A stretch of DNA of 64,000 nt, taken from Chloroflexus aurantiacus J-10-fl (GTDB lineage Bacteria > Chloroflexota > Chloroflexia > Chloroflexales > Chloroflexaceae). The position numbers and the translations under genes were made by a program. Shown in pieces: positions 42,905 to 51,287 of this stretch. The notes beneath the pieces were generated by a model, which had not been told where the DNA came from, searched no databases, and saw only the letters and a list, made by a program, of their open reading frames with translations. Location of the stretch: positions 3,534,001 to 3,598,000 of the forward strand of contig NC_010175.1 of the NCBI RefSeq assembly GCF_000018865.1, in the 5' to 3' direction. Numbering within the stretch: position 1 is the first letter of the stretch; each line of letters starts with the position of its first letter.

Positions 42905-43678
42905 TTGATTGCACGAATGGCTCGTCCACTGATCTTGGTGGTTGTGATAATGCTTGTGGCGTGTACGGCTTCAGCGCCGGTAGCCGACATGCCGTCGCCA
43001 ACAGCCGTGGTTCCAACCACAACACCGTCGACGTCACCCACATCCACGACGGCGCCAACGGTTGCTGCGCCGACCGCAGCACTGCCAACCGTCACCGCAG
43101 TACCGGCGACCGCAGTGCCGGTGGTAACGTACCGCGGTGCGCTGGTCGGACGCGATGCAAATGGTGCGTATACGCTGGGTGATCCGGCAGCTCCGCTCAC
43201 CCTGACCGACTATTCCGATTTTCTTTGAACGGTATGTCGCCGTCACGTGTTGACGGTTGAACCGGCATTGATCGAACAGTACGTTGTGACCGGGCGTGTC
43301 CTGTATGTCTTCCGTCCGGTATTGAACCATGGCGCGGCTTCCCTGATCACGACTGCGGCTGCCTTCTGTGCCGGTGAGCAAGACGCTTTCTGGCCGATGC
43401 ATGAATTGCTCTTCGAGCGACAGGGTGAAGTGGCGGCGACCCGTGATAGTGACCTACCGGCGCTTATGCGGTCGTATGCCGCTGACTTAGGGCTTGCTAT
43501 TGAGCCATTTGATGCCTGTATGAATGACGGTGCAGCGCAACGACTGGCTGAGACGCTTGATGCCGAACAACGTCAGCGTGGGATTCGCGTGCAGCCGGTT
43601 TTCGAGATCGGAGATATTCGCCTGGTAGGCTTGCAGACACTCGAACGATTTGCCAGCCTGATCGAGCGACAACCCTGA
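42905..43678 (+). CDS. DsbA-like thioredoxin-fold lipoprotein with in-frame TGA at the CxxC site (candidate selenoprotein)
   Basis: Read through, 257 residues. TTG start with GAAGGGAG SD. Lipoprotein signal (LILVVVIMLVAC), then a Pro/Thr stalk, then a DsbA_4-type thioredoxin fold: LTLTDYSDFL-(TGA)-TVCRRHVLTVEPALIEQYV continues to FCAGEQDAFWPMHELLFE and the cis-Pro loop VQPVFEIGD. The TGA at 43226-43228 (codon 108) is exactly where the family has the first Cys of the DFxCxxC motif, giving UxxC. The frame is otherwise open on both sides. A hairpin follows at SECIS distance. The alternative is a nonsense mutation TGC/TGT to TGA. Role: oxidising or reducing disulfides outside the membrane. Confidence 0.75.
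43229..43264 (+). promoter_or_regulatory. SECIS-like hairpin after the in-frame TGA
   Basis: CCGTCA (43240-43245), loop CGTGT, TGACGG (43251-43256), with an outer helix CGGT (43230-43233) / ACCG (43261-43264). The apical loop begins 17 nt after the TGA and contains G and U, as in bacterial SECIS elements. It could also arise by chance, since it lies in coding sequence. Confidence 0.45.
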
Positions 43679-43689
43679 CCTGGCAGGCG

Positions 43690-44921
43690 CTACATCCGGC
43701 GTAAGTACGGCGCCTGCCATTCAACGCTTAACACCAGCAGCCAGCCGATCAATGCACTACCGGCAACTACCAGCGGAACACTCCCGACCAGCTCAGCAAT
43801 ACTGCCGGCCAGCATACCGCCAAGCGGACTCAGCCCCATCAATGAGAGGGTAAACACACTCATCACCCTCCCACGCAGGTCATCGGGCACGATCAATTGA
43901 ATAAGCGTATTGGTCAGCGCCATCGTGGTCACACCGGCCCAACCACACAATCCAATAAACAAGAGAGCAAGCGGCACCGTGCGTGCCTGCGTAAAGCCGA
44001 TCAAGAGCGGTGCGTACACAGCAATGAGGCTGTGGTCAGGAGCTTACCGCGTGGCGCATCATCGCGTAATTGAGCGAGCGTCAGTGCTGCCACCAAAGAG
44101 CCAAAACCGCTTGCTGCCGACAACCATCCCAGTCCGGCGGCACCGATCTGAAGAATATCACGGGCAAAAATCGGCAAAAGCGGGATATGCACGAAGCAGA
44201 AGAAACTAACTGCACCGGCTCGCAAAAGCAATGCCCGTACAGAAGGTTCACTGGCAATGTACTGCAAACCGGCGCGCAACATATTGCCACGCTGCATACC
44301 GTTGGCCTGACGTGCATCCAACTGCATCAGCGAGAGACTGGCTAACACTGCACCAAAACTCAGGGCATTGAAGAGAAATGCCGGCCCTTCACCGATCCAT
44401 GCCACAACAATACCGGCTACTGCTGGCCCCATAGTGCGGGCACCGTTGAAGATGGAAGAATTGAGGGCAATCGCATTCAACAAATCTTCACGCCCTACCA
44501 TCTCGACGGTAAACGCCTGGCGGGCTGGTGCATCAAAGGCATTGACACAACCGAGCAGGAAGGCAAGAATCAGCACATGACTGATATGAACCGTACCGGT
44601 CAGCGTAAGCCCGGCCAGGGTTGCCGCGAGTATCATGGCAACCGATTGTGTGACCAGTAAAATGCGCCGCTTGGGGAAGCGATCGGCGACCGTTCCGGCG
44701 AAAAGGGTCAGAAACAATACCGGTAGCGAATTGGCCGCCGCAACCAGACCGAGGAGAAAAGGCGAGTCGGTTAATCGTAAGACCAACCAGCCCTGTGCCA
44801 CACTTTGCATCCACGTCCCGGTCAACGAAATCAGTTGTCCGAAGAAGAAGAGGCGATAATTGCGATGACGGAGTGCCCGAAACATTGCCGGGCGGCTGGA
44901 CAGGGTCTGGGTAGATCGCAT
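43690..44921 (-). pseudogene. MFS exporter gene with a one-base frameshift
   Basis: ATG at 44921, 306 codons in the first frame to a premature TGA at 44001, then the second frame continues from near 44024 to 43690. The first part has six to eight membrane segments and the MFS_3 pattern (RNYRLFFFGQLISLTGTWMQ, GTVADRFPKRRIL); the second has the last four (LALLFIGLCGWAGVTTMAL, LRGRVMSVFTLSLMGLSPLGG). Adding one base in TC-ATTGCTGTG near 44025 restores about 410 residues, the normal length of EntS-like exporters. Two bases downstream of its marR gene. Decayed, or a sequencing error. Confidence 0.8.
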
Positions 44922-44923
44922 AG

Positions 44924-45388
44924 CTATTCAGTATCTTCGTGATCTTGATGCGTTAGTAGCGCTTCATACAAATGTTGCATTGCTTGCTGAAAGGCAGCCA
45001 GCTCTTCTTCCGAAAGATAACTCAGGCGCTGTTCAACCAACCGGCGATGGCGCGGTCGCAATTCGTCAATCAGCGCCTTACCGGCCGGAGTCAGTTGCAC
45101 CAGGGTTACCCGGCGATCTCGCGGATCGGTCGCTCGACGTACCAGCCCCCGCCGTTCCAGGCGATCAACCAGCCGGGTCAGGTTAGAGTTGTCGGCCAGC
45201 ATCTCGTTACAGATGTAACTGAGCGGAACTCCCTCTTCAGTCGCGTAAAAGAGGATCGCGTACTGCGGAGTCGAAAGATCGTAGGGCCGAAACTCTTCAC
45301 GGTTAAGCTCCTGGAACCGACGGTGCAGTTTCAGGAAGAGGCGGTAGGCTTCAATTTGTGGTGAATCGCAGGTGCTGATTTCAGGCAT
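44924..45388 (-). CDS. MarR-family transcriptional regulator
   Basis: 154 residues. Winged helix: LSTPQYAILFYATEEGVPLSYICNEMLADNSNLTRLVDRLERRGLVRR and the wing DPRDRRVTLVQLTPAGKAL (in segments), with helical dimerisation ends. Located directly upstream of the exporter gene in the same direction, the usual arrangement for a ligand-relieved repressor of an efflux pump. If the exporter is truly dead, this gene has lost its obvious target. Confidence 0.92.
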   Translation of the reverse strand: MPEISTCDSPQIEAYRLFLKLHRRFQELNREEFRPYDLSTPQYAILFYATEEGVPLSYICNEMLADNSNLTRLVDRLERRGLVRRATDPRDRRVTLVQLTPAGKALIDELRPRHRRLVEQRLSYLSEEELAAFQQAMQHLYEALLTHQDHEDTE

Positions 45389-45413
45389 AGTTTACATCCT
45401 GGACTTATCAACT

Positions 45414-45441
45414 ATTGTACCAGAAAACATAGATTTGGCAA
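45414..45441 (-). promoter_or_regulatory. Promoter of the marR-exporter unit
   Basis: Minus strand TTGCCA (45436-45441), 16-bp spacer, TACAAT (45414-45419), about 26 bp before the marR start. The -35 abuts the T-run of the terminator at 45452-45482. Confidence 0.55.
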
Positions 45442-45451
45442 GAATAAAATT

Positions 45452-45482
45452 GCGCCTGCCCCACGAACCGGGTTTCAGGCGC
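45452..45482 (-). terminator. Terminator of the 37-residue peptide gene
   Basis: GCGCCTG / CAGGCGC stem with extra CCC/GGG pairing inside. On the minus strand it is followed by AATTTTATTCTT, 17 bp past the stop codon of the small gene. Confidence 0.7.
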
Positions 45483-45498
45483 ACCGTTGGCTTCACCA

Positions 45499-45612
45499 TC
45501 ACCAGTAGAAAGCAAAGAGCCAGACCATCAACAGGAACGCGACCATGCCGGTCAGCGTCACTGCCAGGAATACCGGTTTCACTTCTGGGTCACCGCTCCA
45601 TTCAGGTTGCAT
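45499..45612 (-). CDS. 37-residue single-span membrane peptide
   Basis: ATG at 45612 with a strong SD (AAAGGAGAGAGGG directly upstream) and TGA at 45499. The peptide starts MQPEWSGDPEVKP and then has one hydrophobic span (VFLAVTLTGMVAFLLMVWLF) ending in AFYW. Own terminator downstream. Between marR and the sugar ABC operon. Size and form resemble small accessory subunits of membrane complexes (for example CcoQ-like or transporter-associated peptides), but no family is recognised. Confidence 0.65.
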   Translation of the reverse strand: MQPEWSGDPEVKPVFLAVTLTGMVAFLLMVWLFAFYW

Positions 45613-45688
45613 CCCTCTCTCCTTTCCAGCGTTGTGCTATGAGGTAGTCTGATATGACACATTGTACCGCGTTTTGTCGTGGTATGTG

Positions 45689-45703
45689 GCAGTATGGTAC
45701 TGC
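45689..45703. promoter_or_regulatory. Possible operator upstream of the sugar ABC promoter
   Basis: GCAGTA-TGG-TACTGC inverted repeat ending 17 bp upstream of the -35 box. Suitable place for an activator or repressor of the sugar operon; no regulator gene is adjacent. Confidence 0.3.
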
Positions 45704-45720
45704 ACAGATATATTAAGAAC

Positions 45721-45749
45721 TTGCATGGTTCACACAACAACCATATAAT
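45721..45749 (+). promoter_or_regulatory. Promoter of the sugar ABC-galT operon
   Basis: TTGCAT (45721-45726), 17-bp spacer, TATAAT (45744-45749). It leaves a leader of about 130 nt before the binding-protein start at 45887, with no obvious riboswitch. Confidence 0.6.
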
Positions 45750-45886
45750 ATCGCCTACCACACACTGCTCAACGTCATCTGCACTGATGCACGTTTTGAT
45801 GGCACGCCACGTCTGTTGCGGCAGTCGAGTGACGGAGACGGTTGTGGTAGATGGTTGGGGGTTATCTTGAGAAAGGAACAGCAACG

Positions 45887-47197
45887 ATGCTACGAAAACA
45901 CACCCTGTCGTGGATTGCGCTGGTGGCCTTGTTGGCCACAGTGCTGGCTGCGTGTGGCGGCAGCCAGCAGCCGACTACCGGTACCGGTGGCGGAACAGGA
46001 AGTGGTGAACAGCAGTCGGTGACGATTCGCTGGCGTACACGTCCCGGTGATGCTGCCGAGCAGCGCGTCTATGAGGAGTTGAATGCGCTGGTGAACGAGA
46101 AGCTGAAAGACAAGGGCATTACTGCGGTCTACGATCCAGCGCCTAACCAGGGCTATTTCGAGAAGCTAAAGACTGAGCTGGCTGCCGGGAACGCACCTGA
46201 CATCTTCTGGATCGGTGGCGTTGAGCTGGCAGATTTCGTGAATACCGGCCAGATTCTCGATCTGAAGCCGCTGATCGATGCCGACAGCAGCTTCCAGTTG
46301 AGCAATTTCTACCCGAACGTGATCGAGCAATTGACACGCGACGGTAAGATTTATGGCCTGCCGCGTGACATCTCGACGATGGTTGTTTACTACAACGAGG
46401 ACCTCTTCAAGGCTGCCGGCCTCAAGACGCCGAAGGAGCTGGCTGCCGAGGGGAACTGGAACTGGGAGACCATGCTGGATGCAGCACGGAAACTGACCGA
46501 TCCGGCCAATCAGCAGTACGGCCTTGGCTTTGGTAACTGGTGGGGGCCGGCATGGGGGTACTTCGTCTACGCTGCCGGTGGTAGCCCCTTCACGCCTGAT
46601 CGCCGTGGCTGTGCTTTGAATACCCCAGAGTCGATTGAGGGCGCGAAGATGGTGCGTCTGCTCTACGACGAGAAGCTGTTGCCGGCCGGTGATGCCGACG
46701 GCGAAGCGCTCTTCAATGCCGGTAAGGTCGCGATGTACTTCAACGGTCGCTGGTTTACCCCCGGTGTGCGCACGAATGCACAGTTCAACTGGGATGTGGC
46801 AGTGATGCCGGAGGGTAAGGTGAAGAGCACCTGGCTCTTCTGGGGGCCGTACCTGGTGCACGCGAAGACGGCCAATCCGCAGGCCGCCTGGGAAGTGCTG
46901 AAGGTGCTCACCAGCGCCGAGGCAACGGCGAAGGTGGCTGCTTTGGGTACCAATATCCCGCCCCGCAGCGATCAGGCCGCAGTTGAGGCTTTCCTGGCCT
47001 CGACCCCACCCGCTAATAACCAGGCCTTCCTCGATGGCATCTCCTATGCTGCGCTCGAAGCACCGGTCTGGGATGGCAACTGGGCTGATTTCAGTGGCAC
47101 TGTCCAGAGCCTCTGGGATCAGATGATTGCTGGTCAGATTACCCCAGAGCAGTTTGGTCAGCAGGCCTGTGAACAGACGGCCAGCACATTTAAGTAG
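45887..47197 (+). CDS. Sugar ABC transporter substrate-binding lipoprotein
   Basis: 436 residues from ATG 45887 behind AAAGGA; a longer frame from 45851 lacks SD. Lipoprotein signal with LAACGG lipobox, then a Gly/Thr linker. Family 1 solute-binding fold (ELNALVNEKLKDKGI, AGNAPDIFWIGGVELADFV, GKIYGLPRDISTMVVYYN, NAGKVAMYFNGRWF). Captures a sugar or oligosaccharide outside the membrane. First gene of an operon with two permeases and galT, which points to galactose-containing substrates (inference). Confidence 0.93.
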   Translation: MLRKHTLSWIALVALLATVLAACGGSQQPTTGTGGGTGSGEQQSVTIRWRTRPGDAAEQRVYEELNALVNEKLKDKGITAVYDPAPNQGYFEKLKTELAAGNAPDIFWIGGVELADFVNTGQILDLKPLIDADSSFQLSNFYPNVIEQLTRDGKIYGLPRDISTMVVYYNEDLFKAAGLKTPKELAAEGNWNWETMLDAARKLTDPANQQYGLGFGNWWGPAWGYFVYAAGGSPFTPDRRGCALNTPESIEGAKMVRLLYDEKLLPAGDADGEALFNAGKVAMYFNGRWFTPGVRTNAQFNWDVAVMPEGKVKSTWLFWGPYLVHAKTANPQAAWEVLKVLTSAEATAKVAALGTNIPPRSDQAAVEAFLASTPPANNQAFLDGISYAALEAPVWDGNWADFSGTVQSLWDQMIAGQITPEQFGQQACEQTASTFK

Positions 47198-47210
47198 ATC
47201 ATGACACACG

Positions 47211-47240
47211 GAGCGAACGGTGGGCGTGCACCGTTCGCTC
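47211..47240 (+). terminator. Intra-operon hairpin after the binding-protein gene
   Basis: GAGCGAACGGTG / CACCGTTCGCTC, 12-bp perfect stem, 6-nt loop, then TTGTTGGTTT. Partial termination here would give more binding protein than permease, a common arrangement. Confidence 0.7.
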
Positions 47241-47316
47241 TTGTTGGTTTATAATGCTTCCAGGTCATTAATTGCTCCTACGCATTTGCGTTTCAGATAT
47301 TCCCCGGAGGTGATAC

Positions 47317-48258
47317 ATGGCCAAACAGGCGCCGGCAGCGTTGCCTGCCGCTTCCTCACGCCGATTCAATGGTCGGCGTGTTCGGCTGTGGCTTGACGCT
47401 TTCGGTATGTTGCTGCCGACGATTTTGGGTGTGCTGATCTTTTTCCTGGTGCCACTCGGTATCTCGTTCTACCTGAGCTTTACCGATGCGCGTCTATTTG
47501 GTGACCCAAATATCATTGGTTTCAGCAATTACCAGCGTGCGCTGTCTGATCCAACCTTCTATCGGGCAATGTGGAATACCGCAGCCTTTTCGATGGTGAC
47601 GCTGGTTGTCTCGACCGTCCCGGCATTGTTGCTGGCAGTGATCCTGAATGAACGCATCGCCGGACGTACCTTTTTTCGGGCAGTGTTTTTTATTCCGGTC
47701 GTGGCTTCGGTCGTTGGTGTGACCCTGCTCTGGCGATACCTGCTCAATATTGATTTTGGGTTTGTCAATTACGCTCTGCGGCTCTTCGGTTTGCAACCAA
47801 TCCCCTGGTTGACCAGCCCGGAATGGGGGTTGATCAGTGTGATTCTGGTCTTTTCGTGGAAGACCATCGGCTACAACATGGTGATCTTTCTGGCCGGTTT
47901 GCAAGGGGTACCGCCCCAACTCTACGAGGCCGCCAGTCTCGATGGCGCCAGTCGCTGGCAGCAGTTTCTTTTCATTACGGTGCCAATGCTGTCGCCGACA
48001 ACTTTTTTTGTACTGGTGACGACTCTGATCAATTGTCTGCAAGTGTTTGATGTGCCGGTTGCTCTGGGTTTGACCCGTTCCAATACGGTTGGCCCAGCCG
48101 ACTCGATGCTGACGGTGGTACCGTTGCTCTGGCGTGAGGCGTTTATTGGTGGGCGGATGGGCTATGCTTCTGCGCTGGCCTGGTTGTTGTTCGTTATCAT
48201 TTTGCTGTTGACTCTGATCCAGTTTCGGATTTCACGGCGCTGGGTTCATTACGAATAA
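47317..48258 (+). CDS. Sugar ABC transporter permease (MalF/UgpA type)
   Basis: 313 residues, SD CCGGAGG. Six membrane segments and the EAA loop YEAASLDGASRWQQFLFITVPML facing the ATPase (in two parts). First of a permease pair that forms the channel. No ATPase gene is present in the operon, so a shared MsmX/UgpC-type ATPase encoded elsewhere is expected. Confidence 0.93.
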   Translation: MAKQAPAALPAASSRRFNGRRVRLWLDAFGMLLPTILGVLIFFLVPLGISFYLSFTDARLFGDPNIIGFSNYQRALSDPTFYRAMWNTAAFSMVTLVVSTVPALLLAVILNERIAGRTFFRAVFFIPVVASVVGVTLLWRYLLNIDFGFVNYALRLFGLQPIPWLTSPEWGLISVILVFSWKTIGYNMVIFLAGLQGVPPQLYEAASLDGASRWQQFLFITVPMLSPTTFFVLVTTLINCLQVFDVPVALGLTRSNTVGPADSMLTVVPLLWREAFIGGRMGYASALAWLLFVIILLLTLIQFRISRRWVHYE

Positions 48259-48270
48259 GCGAGGCCGGAC

Positions 48271-49110
48271 ATGGCAAGTGCAATCTTACGCCGACCATGG
48301 GAGCGATTGCTGGCGTATCTGGTGCTGAGCGTCACAGGCTTCATCATGGTCTTTCCGTTTATCTATATGGTATTATCCTCGCTGAAACCGTCAACGGAAG
48401 TGGTACAGGTACCACCAACCCTGTGGCCGAGCGAGATACGCTGGTCGAACTATCTGGAGGTGTTGAGTATCGTGCCTCTGGGCACGCAGTTGATCAACAC
48501 CATTATCGTGACGGTGTTGGTCGTTTTGGGGTGGGTGTTTACTTCGGTGCTGGCCGGTTATGCTTTTGCCCGCCTCGATTTTCCCGGTCGCGAATGGCTG
48601 TTTGGCGCGTACCTGGCGACGTTGATGGTGCCGTTTGCAGTGCTGATTGTGCCAATGTACCGTCTGATGCTGGTCTTTGGCTGGGTTGATCGCCTGGAAG
48701 CGCTAATCATCCCGTGGTTGTTTACCGCTTACGGAACATTCCTGCTCCGTCAGTTTTTCATGAGTGTACCGAAAGACCTGGAAGATGCAGCGTTAATTGA
48801 TGGTGCTTCGCACTGGGGTATTCTCTTTCGTATCTTTTTGCCGCTGGCCCGCCCTGCCATCGCCACGCTGGCGACGTTTGCCTTTCTTTACGCCTGGAAT
48901 AGTTTTCTCTGGCCGCTGATTATCATTAGCAGTCCGGATCGTAAAGTCGTAACGCAGGGGTTGGTCGATCTCCAGGCCCTCTATGCCGCGCGAGTTGATC
49001 TGATCATGGCCGGTTCCACCCTCGCTGTTCTACCGACCCTGATCGTCTTCCTGTTTGCCCAGCGTTATTTCATCGAGGGTATTGCAACCTCTGGCCTGGC
49101 CGGGCGCTAA
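48271..49110 (+). CDS. Sugar ABC transporter permease (MalG/UgpE type)
   Basis: 279 residues, starting 12 bp after the first permease. Six membrane segments; EAA loop LEDAALIDGASHWGILFRIF followed by LPLARPAIATL. Pairs with the upstream permease. Confidence 0.93.
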   Translation: MASAILRRPWERLLAYLVLSVTGFIMVFPFIYMVLSSLKPSTEVVQVPPTLWPSEIRWSNYLEVLSIVPLGTQLINTIIVTVLVVLGWVFTSVLAGYAFARLDFPGREWLFGAYLATLMVPFAVLIVPMYRLMLVFGWVDRLEALIIPWLFTAYGTFLLRQFFMSVPKDLEDAALIDGASHWGILFRIFLPLARPAIATLATFAFLYAWNSFLWPLIIISSPDRKVVTQGLVDLQALYAARVDLIMAGSTLAVLPTLIVFLFAQRYFIEGIATSGLAGR

Positions 49111-49125
49111 GCAAGCGAGATGTGC

Positions 49126-50181
49126 ATGGAACAGCAAGAACTCTTTCTGCGACCGCACCGCCGCCTGAATCGGCTGACCGGCGAATGGGTGCTGGTGTCG
49201 CCGCATCGTACCCAACGCCCGTGGCTGGGGCAGGTGGAGACGTTGCCGCCAGCCGAATTACCGTCTTACGATCCGGCCTGCTATCTGTGTCCGGGAAATA
49301 CGCGGGCGAATGGCGTCCAGAACCCACCGTATACCGAGACGTTTGTCTTCGAGAACGATTTTGCCGCTCTTTTACCTGATATTCCGTTGGATCGGGTCAG
49401 TGTGCGGCTGCCCCTCGCCGATCAGCACGACGCAGGGCCGGTGCTGCTCCACGCCGAGGCCGAACGTGGTATTTGTCGCGTGGTGTGCTTTTCACCCCGT
49501 CATGATCTGACGCTGGCCCAAATGTCTCAGGCAGAGGTTAGACGGGTCGTTGATGTGTGGGTTGACCAGTACAACGAGTTGGGGGCCATCGATTGGGTGC
49601 AGTCAGTGTTGATCTTCGAGAATCGTGGCGCGATGATGGGTGCATCCAATCCACATCCCCACGGTCAAATCTGGGCCAACGAGCAGTTGCCAAACGAGAT
49701 GCGTAAGGAGCTGGCCACGCAAACGGCGTACTGGCACGAGCATCAACGTTGCCTGCTCTGCGACTATCTGGCGCTGGAATTGCAGCTTGGTGAGCGGATC
49801 GTGTGTGCCAACGACGCCTGGGTGGCGCTGGTGCCGTTTTGGGCTGTGTGGCCCTTCGAGACGTTGGTGTTACCGCGGGTGCACGCCGGTGCCATTGGTG
49901 ATCTTGATGAGAGTGGTCGTGATGGCCTGGCGGCGATATTGCGCGAGTTAACCGGTCGCTATGACCGTCTCTTCAATGTGTCGTTTCCCTACAGTATGGG
50001 ATTTCATCAGCGCCCTACCGATGGCCTTGCTCACGAAGGCTGGCATCTGCACGCACATTTCTACCCGCCATTACTCCGCTCGGCAACTGTCCGTAAGTTT
50101 ATGGTAGGGTACGAAATGCTGGGTCAGCCGCAGCGTGATCTGACGCCGGAGCAGGCAGCCGCCCGCCTGCGCGATCTGTAA
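49126..50181 (+). CDS. galT: Galactose-1-phosphate uridylyltransferase
   Basis: 351 residues from ATG 49126 (GCGAGA upstream); an ATG two codons earlier at 49120 is possible. Leloir pathway enzyme that swaps UMP between UDP-glucose and galactose-1-phosphate. Zinc Cys pair CYLC, the substrate region [14 protein letters not shown], and the active-site [12 protein letters not shown] with the nucleophilic His of HPHxQ; C-terminal domain [13 protein letters not shown]. Last gene of the sugar ABC operon, which ties the transported sugar to galactose. No galK or galE is in the window. Confidence 0.94.
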   Translation: MEQQELFLRPHRRLNRLTGEWVLVSPHRTQRPWLGQVETLPPAELPSYDPACYLCPGNTRANGVQNPPYTETFVFENDFAALLPDIPLDRVSVRLPLADQHDAGPVLLHAEAERGICRVVCFSPRHDLTLAQMSQAEVRRVVDVWVDQYNELGAIDWVQSVLIFENRGAMMGASNPHPHGQIWANEQLPNEMRKELATQTAYWHEHQRCLLCDYLALELQLGERIVCANDAWVALVPFWAVWPFETLVLPRVHAGAIGDLDESGRDGLAAILRELTGRYDRLFNVSFPYSMGFHQRPTDGLAHEGWHLHAHFYPPLLRSATVRKFMVGYEMLGQPQRDLTPEQAAARLRDL

Positions 50182-50214
50182 TCTGTTGTTTGTCTCACAT
50201 CGGATACATCGTTC

Positions 50215-50248
50215 GAGGGTACGTAACAACGTGCCCTCTTTTTCTTCC
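50215..50248 (+). terminator. Terminator of the sugar ABC-galT operon
   Basis: GAGGGTACGT / ACGTGCCCTC (one G-U pair), loop AACA, followed by TTTTTCTTCC, 34 bp after the galT stop. Confidence 0.8.
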
Positions 50249-50414
50249 TCATTTGTCATCTCCTGCTCATCTAAGCATCTTCTCACTCACAAGCCAACTT
50301 CCTACAATGCAGCGCAGAGGGATCGAAATCAGTATTCGTTGCGCGGCGTCACTACGTCAGGCATCGGTGAGTAACCAGGATGACGAGCGCATCTACAGAC
50401 AAAGCGAGGAAACT

Positions 50415-51173
50415 ATGATTGCGCCTGCAATGACACCTTCTCATCAATCGCCCCGGCTTCAGGCGCCAGTGGTAGGCGATGAGGTTGCAATTGACGTTAC
50501 GACAATGGATGTTGCAGATCTGGCCCAGCGCTGTGCGATTGAAAGCGAGCGATTTTACCGTGGTCAGTCGCACGACTCGCGCTATAGTTATGAGCTGTTT
50601 CGGCGAGCATTAGTTGAACGTGACGAGATTGCCTGGAGTTACCTCTTTCAGCACTACAGCTCGCTGGTTGAAGGTTGGATTCGCCGGTGTAGTGCGTTTG
50701 TCAACAGTGGTGAAAGCAGCGAATACTTTGTGGTGGGTGCCTTCACCAAGTTCTGGCGAGCGGTGACGCCTGAACGGTTTGCGGCCTTTCCGAACCTGGC
50801 CGCGTTGTTGCAGTATTTGCAGCTCTGTGCCTCTAGTGTGGTGATTGATGCGGTGCGTGCACAATCGTGGGCAGAAATGATGCCCGAAGAGCGGATCGAT
50901 CTGCAGCGTATGCCCCACGCAGCACCCGATGAAGAGGCAATGCAACGGGTTGACCGGCAGGAATTCTGGCGCTACATTGATAGTCAGTTGCACAGTGAGG
51001 GTGAACGTGTCGTGGTGTATGGCTCGTTTGTCCTGGGCTTGACGCCACGTGCAATCTTCGAGCGCTACAATACGCTTTTCGAGAGCGTCTACGATGTGTA
51101 CAATATCAAGCGTAACGTGTTGAGTCGGTTGAGTCGGAATAGTCATCTGCGCACCATTGCTGACCAGATATAG
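50415..51173 (+). CDS. Divergent sigma-70-like (ECF-type) RNA polymerase factor
   Basis: 252 residues from ATG 50415 behind GCGAGGA; the frame runs on upstream but without SD. Residues about 60-160 resemble sigma region 2 (RALVERDEIAWSYLFQHYSS, then FTKFWRAVTPERFAAFPNLAALLQYL and ASSVVIDAVRAQ). Residues about 190-245 would be region 4 with a helix-turn-helix (LTPRAIFERYNTLFESVYDVYNIKRNVLSRL), though it is weak. The next gene encodes a zinc-finger anti-sigma-like protein, which supports the assignment. Confidence 0.65.
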   Translation: MIAPAMTPSHQSPRLQAPVVGDEVAIDVTTMDVADLAQRCAIESERFYRGQSHDSRYSYELFRRALVERDEIAWSYLFQHYSSLVEGWIRRCSAFVNSGESSEYFVVGAFTKFWRAVTPERFAAFPNLAALLQYLQLCASSVVIDAVRAQSWAEMMPEERIDLQRMPHAAPDEEAMQRVDRQEFWRYIDSQLHSEGERVVVYGSFVLGLTPRAIFERYNTLFESVYDVYNIKRNVLSRLSRNSHLRTIADQI

Positions 51174-51176
51174 GGC

Positions 51177-51240
51177 CTGTTGGAAAATGATGGTAACGGG
51201 GACGTAAAAAAACGTCCCCGTTAACGTTTCTTTCAACAGG
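51177..51240 (+). terminator. Nested inverted repeat between sigma and anti-sigma genes
   Basis: Inner stem AACGGGGACGT / ACGTCCCCGTT around an A6 loop (51195-51222), and an outer pair CTGTTGGAAA / TTTCAACAG (one bulged G) at about 51178-51239. Could be a partial terminator setting the sigma to anti-sigma ratio, or a small mobile-type palindrome. Confidence 0.5.
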
Positions 51241-51287
51241 AAATGTGTGCAGATCAATCTGCCGGTACTATCTGGAGGCGCGCCGGT

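Noticed and set aside
43247-43678. Separate 143-codon gene after the TGA
   Set aside because: It is in the same frame as the upstream lipoprotein part, begins inside the thioredoxin fold, and its TTG start has no SD. It is the second half of one gene.
46166-47209. 347-codon frame antisense to the sugar-binding protein
   Set aside because: A by-product of codon bias in the sense gene; no start signals and no family pattern.
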